64,000 nt of DNA from CAYXZQ01 sp963717515 (GTDB lineage Archaea > Nanobdellota > Nanobdellia > Woesearchaeales > DSVV01), in contig OY970338.1 of NCBI GenBank assembly GCA_963717515.1, forward strand, positions 248,001 to 312,000, written 5' to 3'. The translations under genes and the position numbers were made by a program. How positions within the stretch are numbered: position 1 is the first letter of the stretch; every line of letters starts with the position of its first letter. Positions 41,783 to 50,206 of the stretch are shown piece by piece. The notes below the pieces were generated by a model. The model did not search any database. It was not told the DNA's origin and was given only the letters and a program-made list of their open reading frames with translations.

Positions 41783-42446
41783 AATACCCTATCAAGGCAA
41801 ATGCCTCTCTCTTGGTTAGCATCGCCTTTCCAACGACCCTCTTCCAGACTGTCTTCTGGGTCTGCTTCTTATCAGGGGTGGAGAATATCATGCTGTCGAG
41901 CGATTCATCTATGTAATCCAGAAGGATCTCCTTGTCCTTCCGGGATATGGGCGTAATCTGGCTTGTGGAGCTCTTTTCTGCATTTTTCTGGAACAGCTCA
42001 TACAAAACTATGGCCACTGCATGGCTGATGTTAAGGGTTGCATATCTTGCCGATGCAGGAATAATGACAGTGAAATCGCTTCTCTTCAGTTCGTCATTTG
42101 TCAGTCCGATGCCCTCTCTTCCGAACAGGAGCCCTATCCTGCCCTTGCCTGGCAGCTTTTTTGCCAGCTCGTTCGGGGAAAGGGGGCTTCTCGGGATATT
42201 GTAGTCGGTCCCTGCCTTTGCAGTGGTTCCGACCAGGATGTCCAGTGTATCAAGAAATGAGATATCTTCAATCCTTGCATTGTCTATGACAGACTGGGCA
42301 TGCTTTGCCCTGCAGCGGGTTTCCTCAGTGATGCCGGTCTTCGGGTCTATAAGCACCAGATTCCTGAATCCGAAATTCCTCATGACCCTAGCTACTGCGC
42401 CGATATTTCCTGGGTTTTCAGGCTCGAGAAGTATGATATATATCAT
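41727..42446 (-). CDS. trmJ: tRNA 2'-O-methyltransferase TrmJ (SPOUT family)
   Basis: 239 residues. IILLEPENPGNIGAVARVMRNFGFRNLVLIDP, GLLFGREGIGLTNDEL and YATLNISHAVAIVLYELF are the three motifs of the SpoU/TrmJ knotted methylase. It methylates ribose at tRNA position 32 (C32 in archaea). C-terminal about 75 residues form the family's helical extension. Its end overlaps the Yip1-like gene on the other strand. Confidence 0.92.
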   Translation of the reverse strand: MIYIILLEPENPGNIGAVARVMRNFGFRNLVLIDPKTGITEETRCRAKHAQSVIDNARIEDISFLDTLDILVGTTAKAGTDYNIPRSPLSPNELAKKLPGKGRIGLLFGREGIGLTNDELKRSDFTVIIPASARYATLNISHAVAIVLYELFQKNAEKSSTSQITPISRKDKEILLDYIDESLDSMIFSTPDKKQTQKTVWKRVVGKAMLTKREAFALIGYFKKAVGLRKQGRQHKRFR

Positions 42447-42496
42447 AATTGCGTGTAATTGGGGATTGATATAAAAATCTAATGCAACATCTATTC

Positions 42497-43726
42497 TTAT
42501 CCAGTACCAAGAATAAGTCCGTAAAGCTTGGGAATATAGGTCCAGAGGAGGAGGACAACGATTATCGAAAGCAGGACAAATGCAATGAACCCTATCACCT
42601 TGTTGCCTTTCCTGTCGTCCGGTATCATCTTCTTGACAGCTATCTGGAACATCCTTCCGCCGTCAACAAAGAGCACAGGAAGCAGGTTGAAGAGCCCGAC
42701 AAGCAGGCTGAGCCTGTAGAGCCACTGGATAAGCCCCTTTATCCAGAAGAAAGGGCCGCTGATGACCTTGTATCTGCTCTTTAGAGATATCACGTTCTCA
42801 ATCGGCCTTATGCCGATGAAGCCCTGGGCCGGGTCTGTGGGAGATGCTGTCGTCGTCAGATTGTATATCCCGAGCGTAGTCCCTATCGTGAGCCGCTCAC
42901 CCGGTGCGACGCAGTCAAGCCTTGACTGAAAATCATAGAAATCAGTCACATTCTGGCCGTTGAGAGAATTTATGACAGAATCACGCATACCTGACTGGTA
43001 GGCCGGGTATGACTCATTTATTGTTGTGAACGAGAACCCGTCACTCTGTATCATGCTGGCCTGCAAAGGGGCAAATATCAGAATGAAGAGGAGAAATATC
43101 AGGAAACCTGTGACAATGTTGATGAAAGGCCCTGCTGCAAATACTGAATACTGGACAACATCATCCTTTTTCTTCAGGGATTCCTCATCCGGCTCGACAA
43201 ATGCCAGGGGGATTGCAGGTACGAGCACTCCAAGCGCCCCTACCCCGCTATTGCTCACAGGCACATCATGGGCCCTGGCTACGACACCATGGGCAAACTC
43301 ATGGATTGCAGCTATGAAGAATATGGATATCAGGAAATGCCAGAATGATAGATAGCCCAGGCCTGGGATGTTTGTAAATGGCAAAAGGAGGGCAGCGCCG
43401 TTCTGGATATCCGGCCTGAAGAAGAGGAGGAATACTGAAAATACCATCAGGGCTGTTACAAGGAGCATCCCTACGAAACCGACCCCTATCCCGCAATAAC
43501 CGAATAGCTTCACCTCTTCACGATATTTTTCAGCTATCCTGTCCATGAGCCTGAGCCCTGCTTTCAGCCTGAGAAGGAGGATGTATATGATGGGCAGCTT
43601 TCCAATGCTTACACCCTTCTGGATAGTCAGCTTATCCCTTTTATGATAAAGGAATATGCACATGAGGATTACAAATACTATTGCACTTATTACATCAAAG
43701 TTAAGAAATCCAATTCCAAACAACAA
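42497..43726 (-). CDS. site-2 protease family membrane metalloprotease
   Basis: 409 residues, multi-spanning, with zinc motif HEFAHG (about 141-146) and a second metal motif NLLPVLFVDGG (about 355-365, LDG-type). A PDZ-like domain (about 235-300, YQSGMRDSVINSLNGQ) sits between them. It probably cleaves membrane-anchored regulators within the membrane. Downstream is eL40 on the same strand; the two are 12 nt apart, so the transcription order is aIF5A, eL40, then this. Confidence 0.92.
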   Translation of the reverse strand: MLFGIGFLNFDVISAIVFVILMCIFLYHKRDKLTIQKGVSIGKLPIIYILLLRLKAGLRLMDRIAEKYREEVKLFGYCGIGVGFVGMLLVTALMVFSVFLLFFRPDIQNGAALLLPFTNIPGLGYLSFWHFLISIFFIAAIHEFAHGVVARAHDVPVSNSGVGALGVLVPAIPLAFVEPDEESLKKKDDVVQYSVFAAGPFINIVTGFLIFLLFILIFAPLQASMIQSDGFSFTTINESYPAYQSGMRDSVINSLNGQNVTDFYDFQSRLDCVAPGERLTIGTTLGIYNLTTTASPTDPAQGFIGIRPIENVISLKSRYKVISGPFFWIKGLIQWLYRLSLLVGLFNLLPVLFVDGGRMFQIAVKKMIPDDRKGNKVIGFIAFVLLSIIVVLLLWTYIPKLYGLILGTG

Positions 43727-43738
43727 ACAATCACACCT

Positions 43739-43900
43739 CTATTTCTTCCTGAGCGGCCTCAGGGTCTTGTTGCTGCATTTCCTGCATCTGACTTTCCCGC
43801 CGAGGACCTTGAGATTAGGAGCCTTGACTACTGATTTGCATTTCTTGCATACGAACTTGTTCCTGAACATACGCGCCTCTGCTTCTGGAAATTTTACCAT
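43739..43900 (-). CDS. rpl40e: 50S ribosomal protein eL40
   Basis: 53 residues from the ATG at 43900: MVKFPEAEARMFRNKFVCKK, with zinc ligands CKKC and CRKC and the end NKTLRPLRKK. This is the archaeal eL40 (ubiquitin-fused in eukaryotes). The longer frame to 43951 lies across the aIF5A 3' end and is not supported. Follows aIF5A by 5 nt. Confidence 0.93.
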   Translation of the reverse strand: MVKFPEAEARMFRNKFVCKKCKSVVKAPNLKVLGGKVRCRKCSNKTLRPLRKK

Positions 43901-43905
43901 ACGTA

Positions 43906-44298
43906 TCAACTCTTGACCTGTTTCATCACTTTCTGGCTGAGAATGACCCAATAAAGGACTGTAACGCCCTCAGAGACCTCGGCTTTCAATTCATCCGGTA
44001 TCTCAAGGTCGAATGTCTCATACGTCTCCATGTCCATCACATTGGCCTTGCTGCCTGTGATAGAGAGGACCTGCGCATTTCTTTTGTCAACTATCGGCAC
44101 CTCGACATTGTCATGGCCGGGCTTTACGACTTCCCTCTTCCTTGAGTCGATTATGCCCACTCCCACAAGCCGGACTTTTGCATGGCCGTGCTTGCCTGGC
44201 CTTGAAACCTGGATGTCTGTCACCCGGCATGCCTCGCCGTCGATTACCACATAATTGCCCTTGTTGAGTGTCCCTATAGCTGCAAGTTTTGTCGACAT
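43906..44298 (-). CDS. eif5a: translation factor aIF5A
   Basis: 130 residues. The loop SRPGKHGHAK has the Lys (K36) modified to hypusine or deoxyhypusine. N-terminal SH3-like and C-terminal OB-like domains have normal length. It relieves ribosome stalling, for example at polyproline. In operon with eL40; a promoter with TATA box (AAAATATATAAAG-like, about 44335-44350) is upstream. Confidence 0.95.
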   Translation of the reverse strand: MSTKLAAIGTLNKGNYVVIDGEACRVTDIQVSRPGKHGHAKVRLVGVGIIDSRKREVVKPGHDNVEVPIVDKRNAQVLSITGSKANVMDMETYETFDLEIPDELKAEVSEGVTVLYWVILSQKVMKQVKS

Positions 44299-44339
44299 CT
44301 TTTCCTCTGCCTCTTAAACCATTAGATTTTTGGCATGCT

Positions 44340-44513
44340 TTATATATTTTTTGATTGTTTTTCCCTGTTAATCATGGATTTGAGCTCCTTTGACTCCTCG
44401 AGGAATTCCTTCTGCTCAAGAAGGATGTCCTTTTTTGTGGGGACATGCTTCTTCTCCTCTTCTTTTGCTCTCCTCAGGGTCAGCCATGTCCTAAGCCTGG
44501 TTATCAGTCCCAT
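44340..44513 (-). CDS. small charged helical protein
   Basis: 57 residues from the ATG at 44513: MGLITRLRTWLTLRRAKEEE followed by Lys/Glu-rich coiled-coil sequence. It could associate with membranes or nucleic acid through the amphipathic N-terminus. No family. Lies just upstream of aIF5A on the same strand. Confidence 0.5.
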   Translation of the reverse strand: MGLITRLRTWLTLRRAKEEEKKHVPTKKDILLEQKEFLEESKELKSMINREKQSKNI

Positions 44514-44599
44514 GGAATGTTTCCTGGAGAGCAGATATATAAATGTTTTGGCAGTTTTATTGAAAAAATATAAATATGATTTCATCCAATGCACAGGTG

Positions 44600-44974
44600 A
44601 TGATAAAAAAGAGCATCATATTCATCATCATCATCCTTATCGCTGTAGTCGCAGCCTATAAGGGAATTCCGCTCTTAAAAGAGTTAAAAAACAAGCCTGC
44701 TGACACCAGCCTTGTCAGTGCACCGAAAAACAACATCTCAATCACTGGCGGCAGGCAGGTTGATATCGACATATCGATAGAAGACATCTGTGTAAACCTG
44801 ATATCCAATGAGACCTATGCCAAGTGCGCAAGCGGACCTGCCTGCGACAATACATGCAAAGATGAAGGCTGCCCTTTATTCGGCCTGGTTTACATCAGCT
44901 CGGATTTCAGCAAGGGAAAATGCATCTGCAACTGCTTTGAGGAGAACAAGATAAAGAAGGCACTCAGCCAGTGA
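44600..44974 (+). CDS. small membrane-anchored Cys-rich extracellular protein
   Basis: 124 residues. N-terminal helix (about 4-22) anchors an extracellular domain with eight Cys in the second half (DICVNL, KCASGPACDNTCKDEGCPLF, KCICNCFEE), probably four disulphides. TATA box at about 44563-44574 and the ATG at 44600 imply a leaderless mRNA; the in-frame ATG at 44576 is too close to the TATA. Function unknown. Confidence 0.6.
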   Translation: MIKKSIIFIIIILIAVVAAYKGIPLLKELKNKPADTSLVSAPKNNISITGGRQVDIDISIEDICVNLISNETYAKCASGPACDNTCKDEGCPLFGLVYISSDFSKGKCICNCFEENKIKKALSQ

Positions 44975-45710
44975 ACACCCTGAGCCTCGGATACATCTTC
45001 CTGATCGTCCCTGCCAGGTTCTCAAGGAACTCCCTGGAAGGAGGCCTGATTGCTGAGAATCTCCTGTCATCGACATTCTCAGGGCTGAAACTGACAAGCT
45101 CCCAGACGCATACCATGTCATCAATCTTTTCGGCAATCTTGAGGAGGTCTTCTTTCCTCGAGACCAGCGTGGGTGTGATGGTGGTCCTGATGATTATCTC
45201 CACTGCATCCTGATACTTTTTGAGGAGCCTGAGAGTTGATCTTATGTCCTCGAGCAGTTCTGCCGTTGTCTTGAAGAATGTCCTCGAGAGTGTCGCCCTC
45301 TGGAAGAAATCCTCCTCAAACGGTGCCTTGATGTCAAGTATCACTGTGTCCAGGAGGGCCAGCGACAGCAGGGACCTGATGCATTCAGTCTTCGAACCGT
45401 TAGTGACAAGAGCAGTCTTGAGCCCCGCATCCTTTGAGAATGATGCAAGGGATATGAGGACCTGTCGCTGAAGGCATGGCTCTCCTCCTGTGAAGACCAC
45501 TGCTTCGATGGTCCCTGAATGCTGTCTAATCTTCTTCTTGACTTCCTTTATATCAATCAGGTGCTCTTCCTTTGCAATGAGGAGCTCTGGCGTGTTGCAG
45601 CCCGGGCAGTTGAAGTCGCAACCTGCAAAGGAGATGGATGTCGACAGATGTCCATGCCAGTGCCTGTCTGTAAGTTCTTCTATCCGTCCTATGTGCGCCT
45701 CCATAGGCAT
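44964..45710 (-). CDS. nrdG: radical SAM activase, NrdG-like
   Basis: 248 residues. The radical SAM cluster motif C31-D-F-N-C35-P-G-C38, then FTGGEPCLQ and a TIM-barrel-like core. This is the type annotated as anaerobic ribonucleotide reductase activating protein in archaea, which makes a glycyl radical on NrdD; no NrdD is in this window. Another pyruvate-formate-lyase-type activase is possible. Its stop overlaps the plus-strand Cys-rich gene by 11 nt. Confidence 0.82.
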   Translation of the reverse strand: MPMEAHIGRIEELTDRHWHGHLSTSISFAGCDFNCPGCNTPELLIAKEEHLIDIKEVKKKIRQHSGTIEAVVFTGGEPCLQRQVLISLASFSKDAGLKTALVTNGSKTECIRSLLSLALLDTVILDIKAPFEEDFFQRATLSRTFFKTTAELLEDIRSTLRLLKKYQDAVEIIIRTTITPTLVSRKEDLLKIAEKIDDMVCVWELVSFSPENVDDRRFSAIRPPSREFLENLAGTIRKMYPRLRVFTG

Positions 45711-45782
45711 CGGAATACCGTGTCATTTATAATCTTTATGGGGATGGAATAAAAATATAAGAAAAAAGTAATGATAACCAAA

Positions 45783-45875
45783 TCATTCCTTGATGTCCTT
45801 CTCTTCCTTCTCTTCATTCTTGTCAAATTGTCCGAGCGTCCTGCACTTCTTCATCGCATTGTAACTTACAACCAT
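45783..45875 (-). CDS. 30-residue protein downstream of dut
   Basis: MVVSYNAMKKCRTLGQFDKN followed by a short Glu/Lys-rich tail. GAGGTGA lies 7 nt before the ATG, a good ribosome site, and it starts 8 nt after the dUTPase stop on the same strand. Short enough to be missed by ORF cut-offs. The Cys and basic residues near the start recall small nucleic-acid-binding peptides but there is no known family. Confidence 0.4.
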   Translation of the reverse strand: MVVSYNAMKKCRTLGQFDKNEEKEEKDIKE

Positions 45876-45882
45876 ATAGTAT

Positions 45883-46308
45883 TCACCTCATGCCTGTACT
45901 TCCGAACCCGCCTTTGTTCCTCGATGTCTCATCCAGCTCATCTGCCTCAACAATCTTCGGCATCGCGACCGGCTGGATGAGCATCTGCGCTATCCTCATG
46001 TTCTTCTCGACAATGAACTCCTCTGCACCCAGGTTGACCATCACGACACCTACCTCGCCCCTGTAGCCAGAGTCTATGACACCTGCAAGGACATGGAGGG
46101 AATGCTTAGCCGCAAGCCCTGAGCGGTCCCATATCAGCCCTGCAAACCCCTGGGGGATGGCCATTGAAAGCCCTGTCTTGATTATCACCTTCTCCTTTGG
46201 CTTTATTGTCTTTTCCTCTGAAGAACGAAGGTCGAATGCAGCATCATAGTCATGGATGTAAGCAGGTTTTTCAACACTCTTGTCAAGTCTTTTTATCTTC
46301 AGTTCCAA
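45883..46308 (-). CDS. dut: dUTP diphosphatase
   Basis: 141 residues. The five trimeric dUTPase motifs are present: DAAFDLRSSE, WDRSGLAA, GVIDSGYRGEVGVVMVN, IAQMLI, and the C-terminal NKGGFGSTG that closes over the substrate. It removes dUTP and makes dUMP. A small ORF follows directly. Confidence 0.95.
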   Translation of the reverse strand: MELKIKRLDKSVEKPAYIHDYDAAFDLRSSEEKTIKPKEKVIIKTGLSMAIPQGFAGLIWDRSGLAAKHSLHVLAGVIDSGYRGEVGVVMVNLGAEEFIVEKNMRIAQMLIQPVAMPKIVEADELDETSRNKGGFGSTGMR

Positions 46309-46390
46309 GTATCATCACTCCCGGAAAATTTACAGACCCGATTATTTATAAAATATATCAATCTGAAAAATATAGTTCTTAAAATGAAAA

Positions 46391-46864
46391 TCAGAAACTA
46401 ACCAATGAGGCAAGCTCATGGCTTAAAATCCTGCCTGTGGAAGCGTCTATCTTGATGTTGAGGGTGTTGAATGCCCTTGTGAAATACGTCTGGTTATAGA
46501 CCATCCTGCCGCCTATCTCCTGGAGGAGGAGCATCTCCTTGTCAGGTATCTCGCCTGGGTATTTCTCTTTCCTGAAATCCACTGCTATCCTGCTAGCTTC
46601 TGGTTTATCGACAGATATTTCATCAAGCCGGAGTCTCCTCACCCTCTGCTTCTCCTTGAAGACCTCGGATGCCGGGTTGATGATGATGTCCTGGGCAAGG
46701 TCGAATGTGATTATCCTGTCTAAATCATCATTGTAGTATCCCACCTGCGGGGGATGGCCTGTCATGTAGAAGACATGCACGATGTAGAATCCCTTGTTAT
46801 TCTTCTCCCAGTCCCTGTATCTTTCCGACTCCTCGAGCCCTTTCACGAGATCCTTAATCTCCAT
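46391..46864 (-). CDS. hypothetical protein, mixed alpha/beta
   Basis: 157 residues from the ATG at 46864: MEIKDLVKGLEESERYRDWE, KGFYIVHVFYMTGHPPQVGYYNDD, and a C-terminal NIKIDASTGRILSHELASLVSF. The ending resembles the PepSY-type strand-turn seen in other DPANN proteins. No signal, no membrane helix. A TATA box (TTTTTATAC, about 46886-46894) fits a leaderless start. Confidence 0.65.
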   Translation of the reverse strand: MEIKDLVKGLEESERYRDWEKNNKGFYIVHVFYMTGHPPQVGYYNDDLDRIITFDLAQDIIINPASEVFKEKQRVRRLRLDEISVDKPEASRIAVDFRKEKYPGEIPDKEMLLLQEIGGRMVYNQTYFTRAFNTLNIKIDASTGRILSHELASLVSF

Positions 46865-47036
46865 GTGAAAATAAAAATACTTTATGTATAAAAAGCTTTG
46901 GGTTGGGCAGTGGACAGGGCTTAGTTGGATTTGAAACGGAACCATCTGTGGATGGGTTGTCGAGATTTGACTGGTCAAAGACCATCCCGCCTTTTTCGCT
47001 GACCAGATAATCCCTGAGCCTTATATCAATAATCAT
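46854..47036 (-). CDS. possible 60-residue protein
   Basis: Starts MIIDIRLRDYLVSEKGG after a good TATA box (ATATTTAAATATAA, about 47055-47068), but from about residue 35 the composition is unlike a folded protein and the frame overlaps the promoter and start of the next gene. It may be a short leader or a decayed gene. Confidence 0.3.
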   Translation of the reverse strand: MIIDIRLRDYLVSEKGGMVFDQSNLDNPSTDGSVSNPTKPCPLPNPKLFIHKVFLFSHGD

Positions 47037-47069
47037 TTTCTACTAAGAAGTGATTATTATATTTAAATA

Positions 47070-48140
47070 TTATGCAGGCGTGAGGACGAGCCTGGTTATC
47101 TCGCTTCTGGAGCCGAGCCTCATCGGAGGCCCCCATGTCCCTGTGCCGGGCGAGACGTACAGGTACATGCCGTTGTATTCATGCAGGCCCTTGATGTACT
47201 TGTAGAAAATATTTATGAAGAAGTTGAACGGGAATAGCTGGCCGTCATGGGTGTGGCCTGAGAGCTGTAGCGAGATGTTGTTTCCTGCTGCATCGTCCAA
47301 CATTGCAGGCTGGTGGCGGAGAAGGACTGTGGGAATTGACCTGTTGTAGCTGATATCCTCGAGCCTGGCGTGCTTGTTCGAGTTTCCCGGGTCGTCCATG
47401 CCTATGAGCTGGATGCCGTCGACTTTCACTGACCTGTTGCGCAGGATCGTCACATCCGAGCCATTGAGCACAGCTATTGTCTCCTTTATCCCTGCATAGA
47501 CCTCGTGATTGCCTGTGACAAAGTATGTCGGGGCCTTGATGTTCCTGAGGTATGCGTATGTATCCTTGTGGACCTCGCCTGTGCTGTCGACAAGGTCGCC
47601 TGTGATGACCACAATGTCGGGCTTCAGGCTGTTTATCTTCTGGACGATGTTTTTTACAAATCCTGAGTTATGGATGGTCCCCACGTGCATGTCTGTGAGC
47701 TGGACAATCGTGAGGTCTTTGTTGAGGCCTTTTATCGGCACCTGCACTGTCTTTGTGGTTATGAACATGGCGTTCAGGACCGAAAATATAGTCAGGGCCA
47801 CTGCGATGCTCACTATCAACATCCCATACATGACAGGGTCGAGCTTTATGAAGAATTTCAGTATCTCGAAAAGGATCGTAAGGGCGAAGAGGAACCATAG
47901 GGTGCCAAGCCATGTTGCTGATATGGCGTAGAATATCCTGGTCACAGTGTTGGTCGAGAACCTTTCGATGATGCTTAGGAGCGGAAATGACAATGCGAGA
48001 ACAGCCATGACAATGTATAGATATAGCCTGTTCTCGAGGCTGAACAATGAGGCGAGTCTCGTGAACACGTAGAAATGGAGGCTTAAATAGACAGCAAAGA
48101 AGATTGAGAAGAATATCACGAACTGCATTATCCTGTTCAT
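47070..48140 (-). CDS. membrane-anchored metallophosphoesterase (YkuE-like)
   Basis: 356 residues. Four N-terminal transmembrane helices (about 5-30, 40-60, 72-98, 103-125), then a calcineurin-like domain with LTDMHVGT, TGDLVD, VTGNHEVY and GHTHDGQLFPF, the full dimetal set. Related proteins are phosphodiesterases or phosphatases, some acting on lipids. It follows the FNR-like gene on the same strand by 2 nt. Confidence 0.9.
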   Translation of the reverse strand: MNRIMQFVIFFSIFFAVYLSLHFYVFTRLASLFSLENRLYLYIVMAVLALSFPLLSIIERFSTNTVTRIFYAISATWLGTLWFLFALTILFEILKFFIKLDPVMYGMLIVSIAVALTIFSVLNAMFITTKTVQVPIKGLNKDLTIVQLTDMHVGTIHNSGFVKNIVQKINSLKPDIVVITGDLVDSTGEVHKDTYAYLRNIKAPTYFVTGNHEVYAGIKETIAVLNGSDVTILRNRSVKVDGIQLIGMDDPGNSNKHARLEDISYNRSIPTVLLRHQPAMLDDAAGNNISLQLSGHTHDGQLFPFNFFINIFYKYIKGLHEYNGMYLYVSPGTGTWGPPMRLGSRSEITRLVLTPA

Positions 48141-48142
48141 TT

Positions 48143-48856
48143 TTATCTTTTTTTACCTGGAAGCTCCCAGGGCTCGATCCTGATCCTCTTTCCCTTGACT
48201 CCCATATTCTTGAGCATATCCTTCATGGCCTTTGTCATGGGCGGGGGTCCGCAGATGAACCAGAGCCTGCTCAGGGGTTCATTTACGTGTTTTCTAACCA
48301 TGTTCTCATCTATGAACCCTGTCTCACCCTGCCAGGTCTTTGGAACATCGTTAGTCAATGTGTGGACTATGGATATATTGGTGTATTTTATCGAATCGAA
48401 ATATTTTCTGAAGATTATGTCTGCCTCGGTCCTGTTTGAGTAGATGAGGGTGATGTTATTTGTCATATTCTTATCTATTGCGTATCTTATGGAACTCATG
48501 AAAGGGGTTATGCCTGACCCGCCTGAGATGAAGACGATGTCATCCTTTATGCCATCGTCGAAACTCAGGTCCTGGCCTAGAGGTGCGGTCAGGTTGAGTC
48601 CATCCCCCTGTTTCAGCTTCTCTATCACTCTTGTGAACTCGCCTGCAATCTTTATGGTGAGGCGTAGCCTTTTTTCTGTCGGGCTGTTCGAGAACGTGAA
48701 TGGCCTGTCCTCTCCCTTGAATTTCTGGCTGTCTATGAGCTTGAGCAGGCAGAACTGGCCTGATACAAAACTGAAATTCTCAGGCTTCTCGAGCCAGAGG
48801 CTTATCACGTCATGGGTCTCTTTTTCGATACCAAGAATCCTTGTATTGAACTTCAT
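48143..48856 (-). CDS. ferredoxin-NADP reductase-like flavoprotein
   Basis: 237 residues. FAD motif GEDRPFTFSNSP (RxYS-type) and the nucleotide-binding ISGGSGITPFMSSI, then LIYSNRTEADIIFRKYF and CGPPPMTKAMKDML. It lacks an attached 2Fe-2S domain, so it passes electrons to or from a separate partner. No partner is evident nearby. Confidence 0.88.
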   Translation of the reverse strand: MKFNTRILGIEKETHDVISLWLEKPENFSFVSGQFCLLKLIDSQKFKGEDRPFTFSNSPTEKRLRLTIKIAGEFTRVIEKLKQGDGLNLTAPLGQDLSFDDGIKDDIVFISGGSGITPFMSSIRYAIDKNMTNNITLIYSNRTEADIIFRKYFDSIKYTNISIVHTLTNDVPKTWQGETGFIDENMVRKHVNEPLSRLWFICGPPPMTKAMKDMLKNMGVKGKRIRIEPWELPGKKR

Positions 48857-48883
48857 CCTGTCAATGATGGTTTGGAGAGCAAT

Positions 48884-49165
48884 TTAAATGTTTTGTTGAA
48901 GGGTTGCATCTATGCTGCGCTGTCCTGAATCTTGTTCCAGGTAGTCGGAGAACGGGGGCTCTGAGACAAGCTCCTTCTCGACCATATCAGCCAAGACACG
49001 GCTGACATTCGAGAACGGAAGTCCTGTCTCCTTCTTGACCTGGCTTGGCAGCTTCTCAGAACTTAGGCAATTCATTATCTTCCTTCTCTGGGAGCCTACC
49101 ATGACCCAGCAGTAATCTGATAGAAGGTCATATGCCACTGTCCTGTACTGCGATTTGAGCTTAAT
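48884..49165 (-). CDS. winged-helix DNA-binding protein, start uncertain
   Basis: 84 residues from the GTG at 49138, or 93 from ATT at 49165. Helix-turn-helix: VGSQRRKIMNCLSSEKLPSQVKKETGLPFSNVSRVLADMVEKELV, an ArsR/MarR-like wing. The segment KLKSQYRTVAYDLL just before the GTG looks like coding sequence in the same frame, and GGGGTGAT lies 6-7 nt before the ATT, so a non-standard ATT start is possible; a TGA stands immediately before it. No ATG is available. Regulator of unknown target; the FNR-like gene is downstream. Confidence 0.65.
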   Translation of the reverse strand: MKLKSQYRTVAYDLLSDYCWVMVGSQRRKIMNCLSSEKLPSQVKKETGLPFSNVSRVLADMVEKELVSEPPFSDYLEQDSGQRSIDATLQQNI

Positions 49166-49443
49166 TCACATCACCCCTGAACAGAATACAAAAGCAGTAT
49201 TGAAATTAAAAAGCCTGACAGCGAAAACAGGATGAATTCTTCAGGAATCCTTCTTCTATATGCGCTCCATGCATTAGATGCTGTCCATCTCCCCGGATGA
49301 AAATGATGAGCCTTGCTTCTTGGGAACATCCGATGATTGGGCAGTGGAAATGTCATGCTGAAGGGCGAATCGGCCCATCCTGAGGCTGTAAATCCTGCAT
49401 GACAGCAATACATTTAATAACTGCCCTCAAAAACTGACATGTA
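49139..49443. other. intergenic region with a doubtful minus-strand ORF
   Basis: About 300 bp. It includes promoter sequence for the Dus gene (TATA-like CATTTAATAAC, about 49409-49419) and a minus-strand frame described at 49171-49413. No RNA gene or repeat seen. Confidence 0.4.
49171..49413 (-). CDS. possible 80-residue protein with C-terminal membrane helix
   Basis: The frame ends in FILFSLSGFLISILLLYSVQG, a hydrophobic helix, and contains aromatic-rich PGRWTASNAWSAYRRRI. Its stop falls inside the ribosome site of the next HTH gene. The ATG lies too close to the TATA-like box. It could be a remnant of a longer membrane protein or a chance frame. Confidence 0.3.
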   Translation of the reverse strand: MYCCHAGFTASGWADSPFSMTFPLPNHRMFPRSKAHHFHPGRWTASNAWSAYRRRIPEEFILFSLSGFLISILLLYSVQG

Positions 49444-50145
49444 ATGAAAAGTTTCGAGATGATGCTTGCGCCGATGGAGGGGCATACAGGCCCGGAGTTC
49501 AGGGAGCTCTGCTTCAGCAAGGGCGCAGACTCCACATTCACAGAGATGGCAAGGATAAGTGCTCTTGCAAGAAACAACAAGAGCACGCTGGAAAAGATAA
49601 GGATCCCGAAGCCTGTCCCGACATATGTCCAGCTGATAGGCTCTGACGAGAAAGAGCTTGGCAGGTTCCTGAAGGGCTTTCTGCAGGTGAAGGGATTTCT
49701 GGGGTTCAACCTCAACCTCGGCTGCTCAAGCCCGAACATGGTCCAGATGGGACTCGGCTGCGCACTGATAAAGAGGATAACGAAAGTCAAAAAACTAGTC
49801 AGGACAATAAGGGACAGGGGATATCCTGCATCAATCAAGACAAGGCTCGGGATGAACAGGTTCGAGAAGGAGAAGAAAACTTATCTGAATCTCATAAACG
49901 AGGTCGACGCAGACTTCTTCATAGTCCATGCAAGGCACGGCAAAGAGACCTTAAGGGACCCTGCTGACTTCAGCGTGTACAAGGAATGCGAAAAGACTGG
50001 CAGGACAGTCGTCGCCAACGGCGACATCAAGTCCCGGGAGCAGATAAAGTATCTGGAATCGATCGGGATGAGGGGCGCGATGATAGGCAGGGCTGCTGTG
50101 AAGAACCCGAAAATATTTTTAGAGCTGAAGAAGGGGACGGATTGA
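49444..50145 (+). CDS. dus: tRNA-dihydrouridine synthase (Dus)
   Basis: 233 residues. FMN barrel motifs MMLAPMEGHTG, YVQLIGSD, catalytic Cys94 in NLNLGCSSPNMV, HARHGKE, and NGDIKS...GAMIGRAAVKNP. It is shorter than most Dus proteins (about 310-330) because the C-terminal helical tRNA-binding domain is missing. It reduces uridines in tRNA. A TATA-like box and ATG 25-35 nt apart suggest a leaderless mRNA. Confidence 0.9.
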   Translation: MKSFEMMLAPMEGHTGPEFRELCFSKGADSTFTEMARISALARNNKSTLEKIRIPKPVPTYVQLIGSDEKELGRFLKGFLQVKGFLGFNLNLGCSSPNMVQMGLGCALIKRITKVKKLVRTIRDRGYPASIKTRLGMNRFEKEKKTYLNLINEVDADFFIVHARHGKETLRDPADFSVYKECEKTGRTVVANGDIKSREQIKYLESIGMRGAMIGRAAVKNPKIFLELKKGTD

Positions 50146-50206
50146 CTTCAAAGCATTGACATATCAACATGACAGAATATTTATTGATATTGGTATGAGT
50201 TGCTGA

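Noticed and set aside
46865..47040. Possible tRNA on the minus strand (a GTTTCAAATCC-like T-loop sequence)
   Set aside because: No T stem, acceptor stem or anticodon stem pairs around it.
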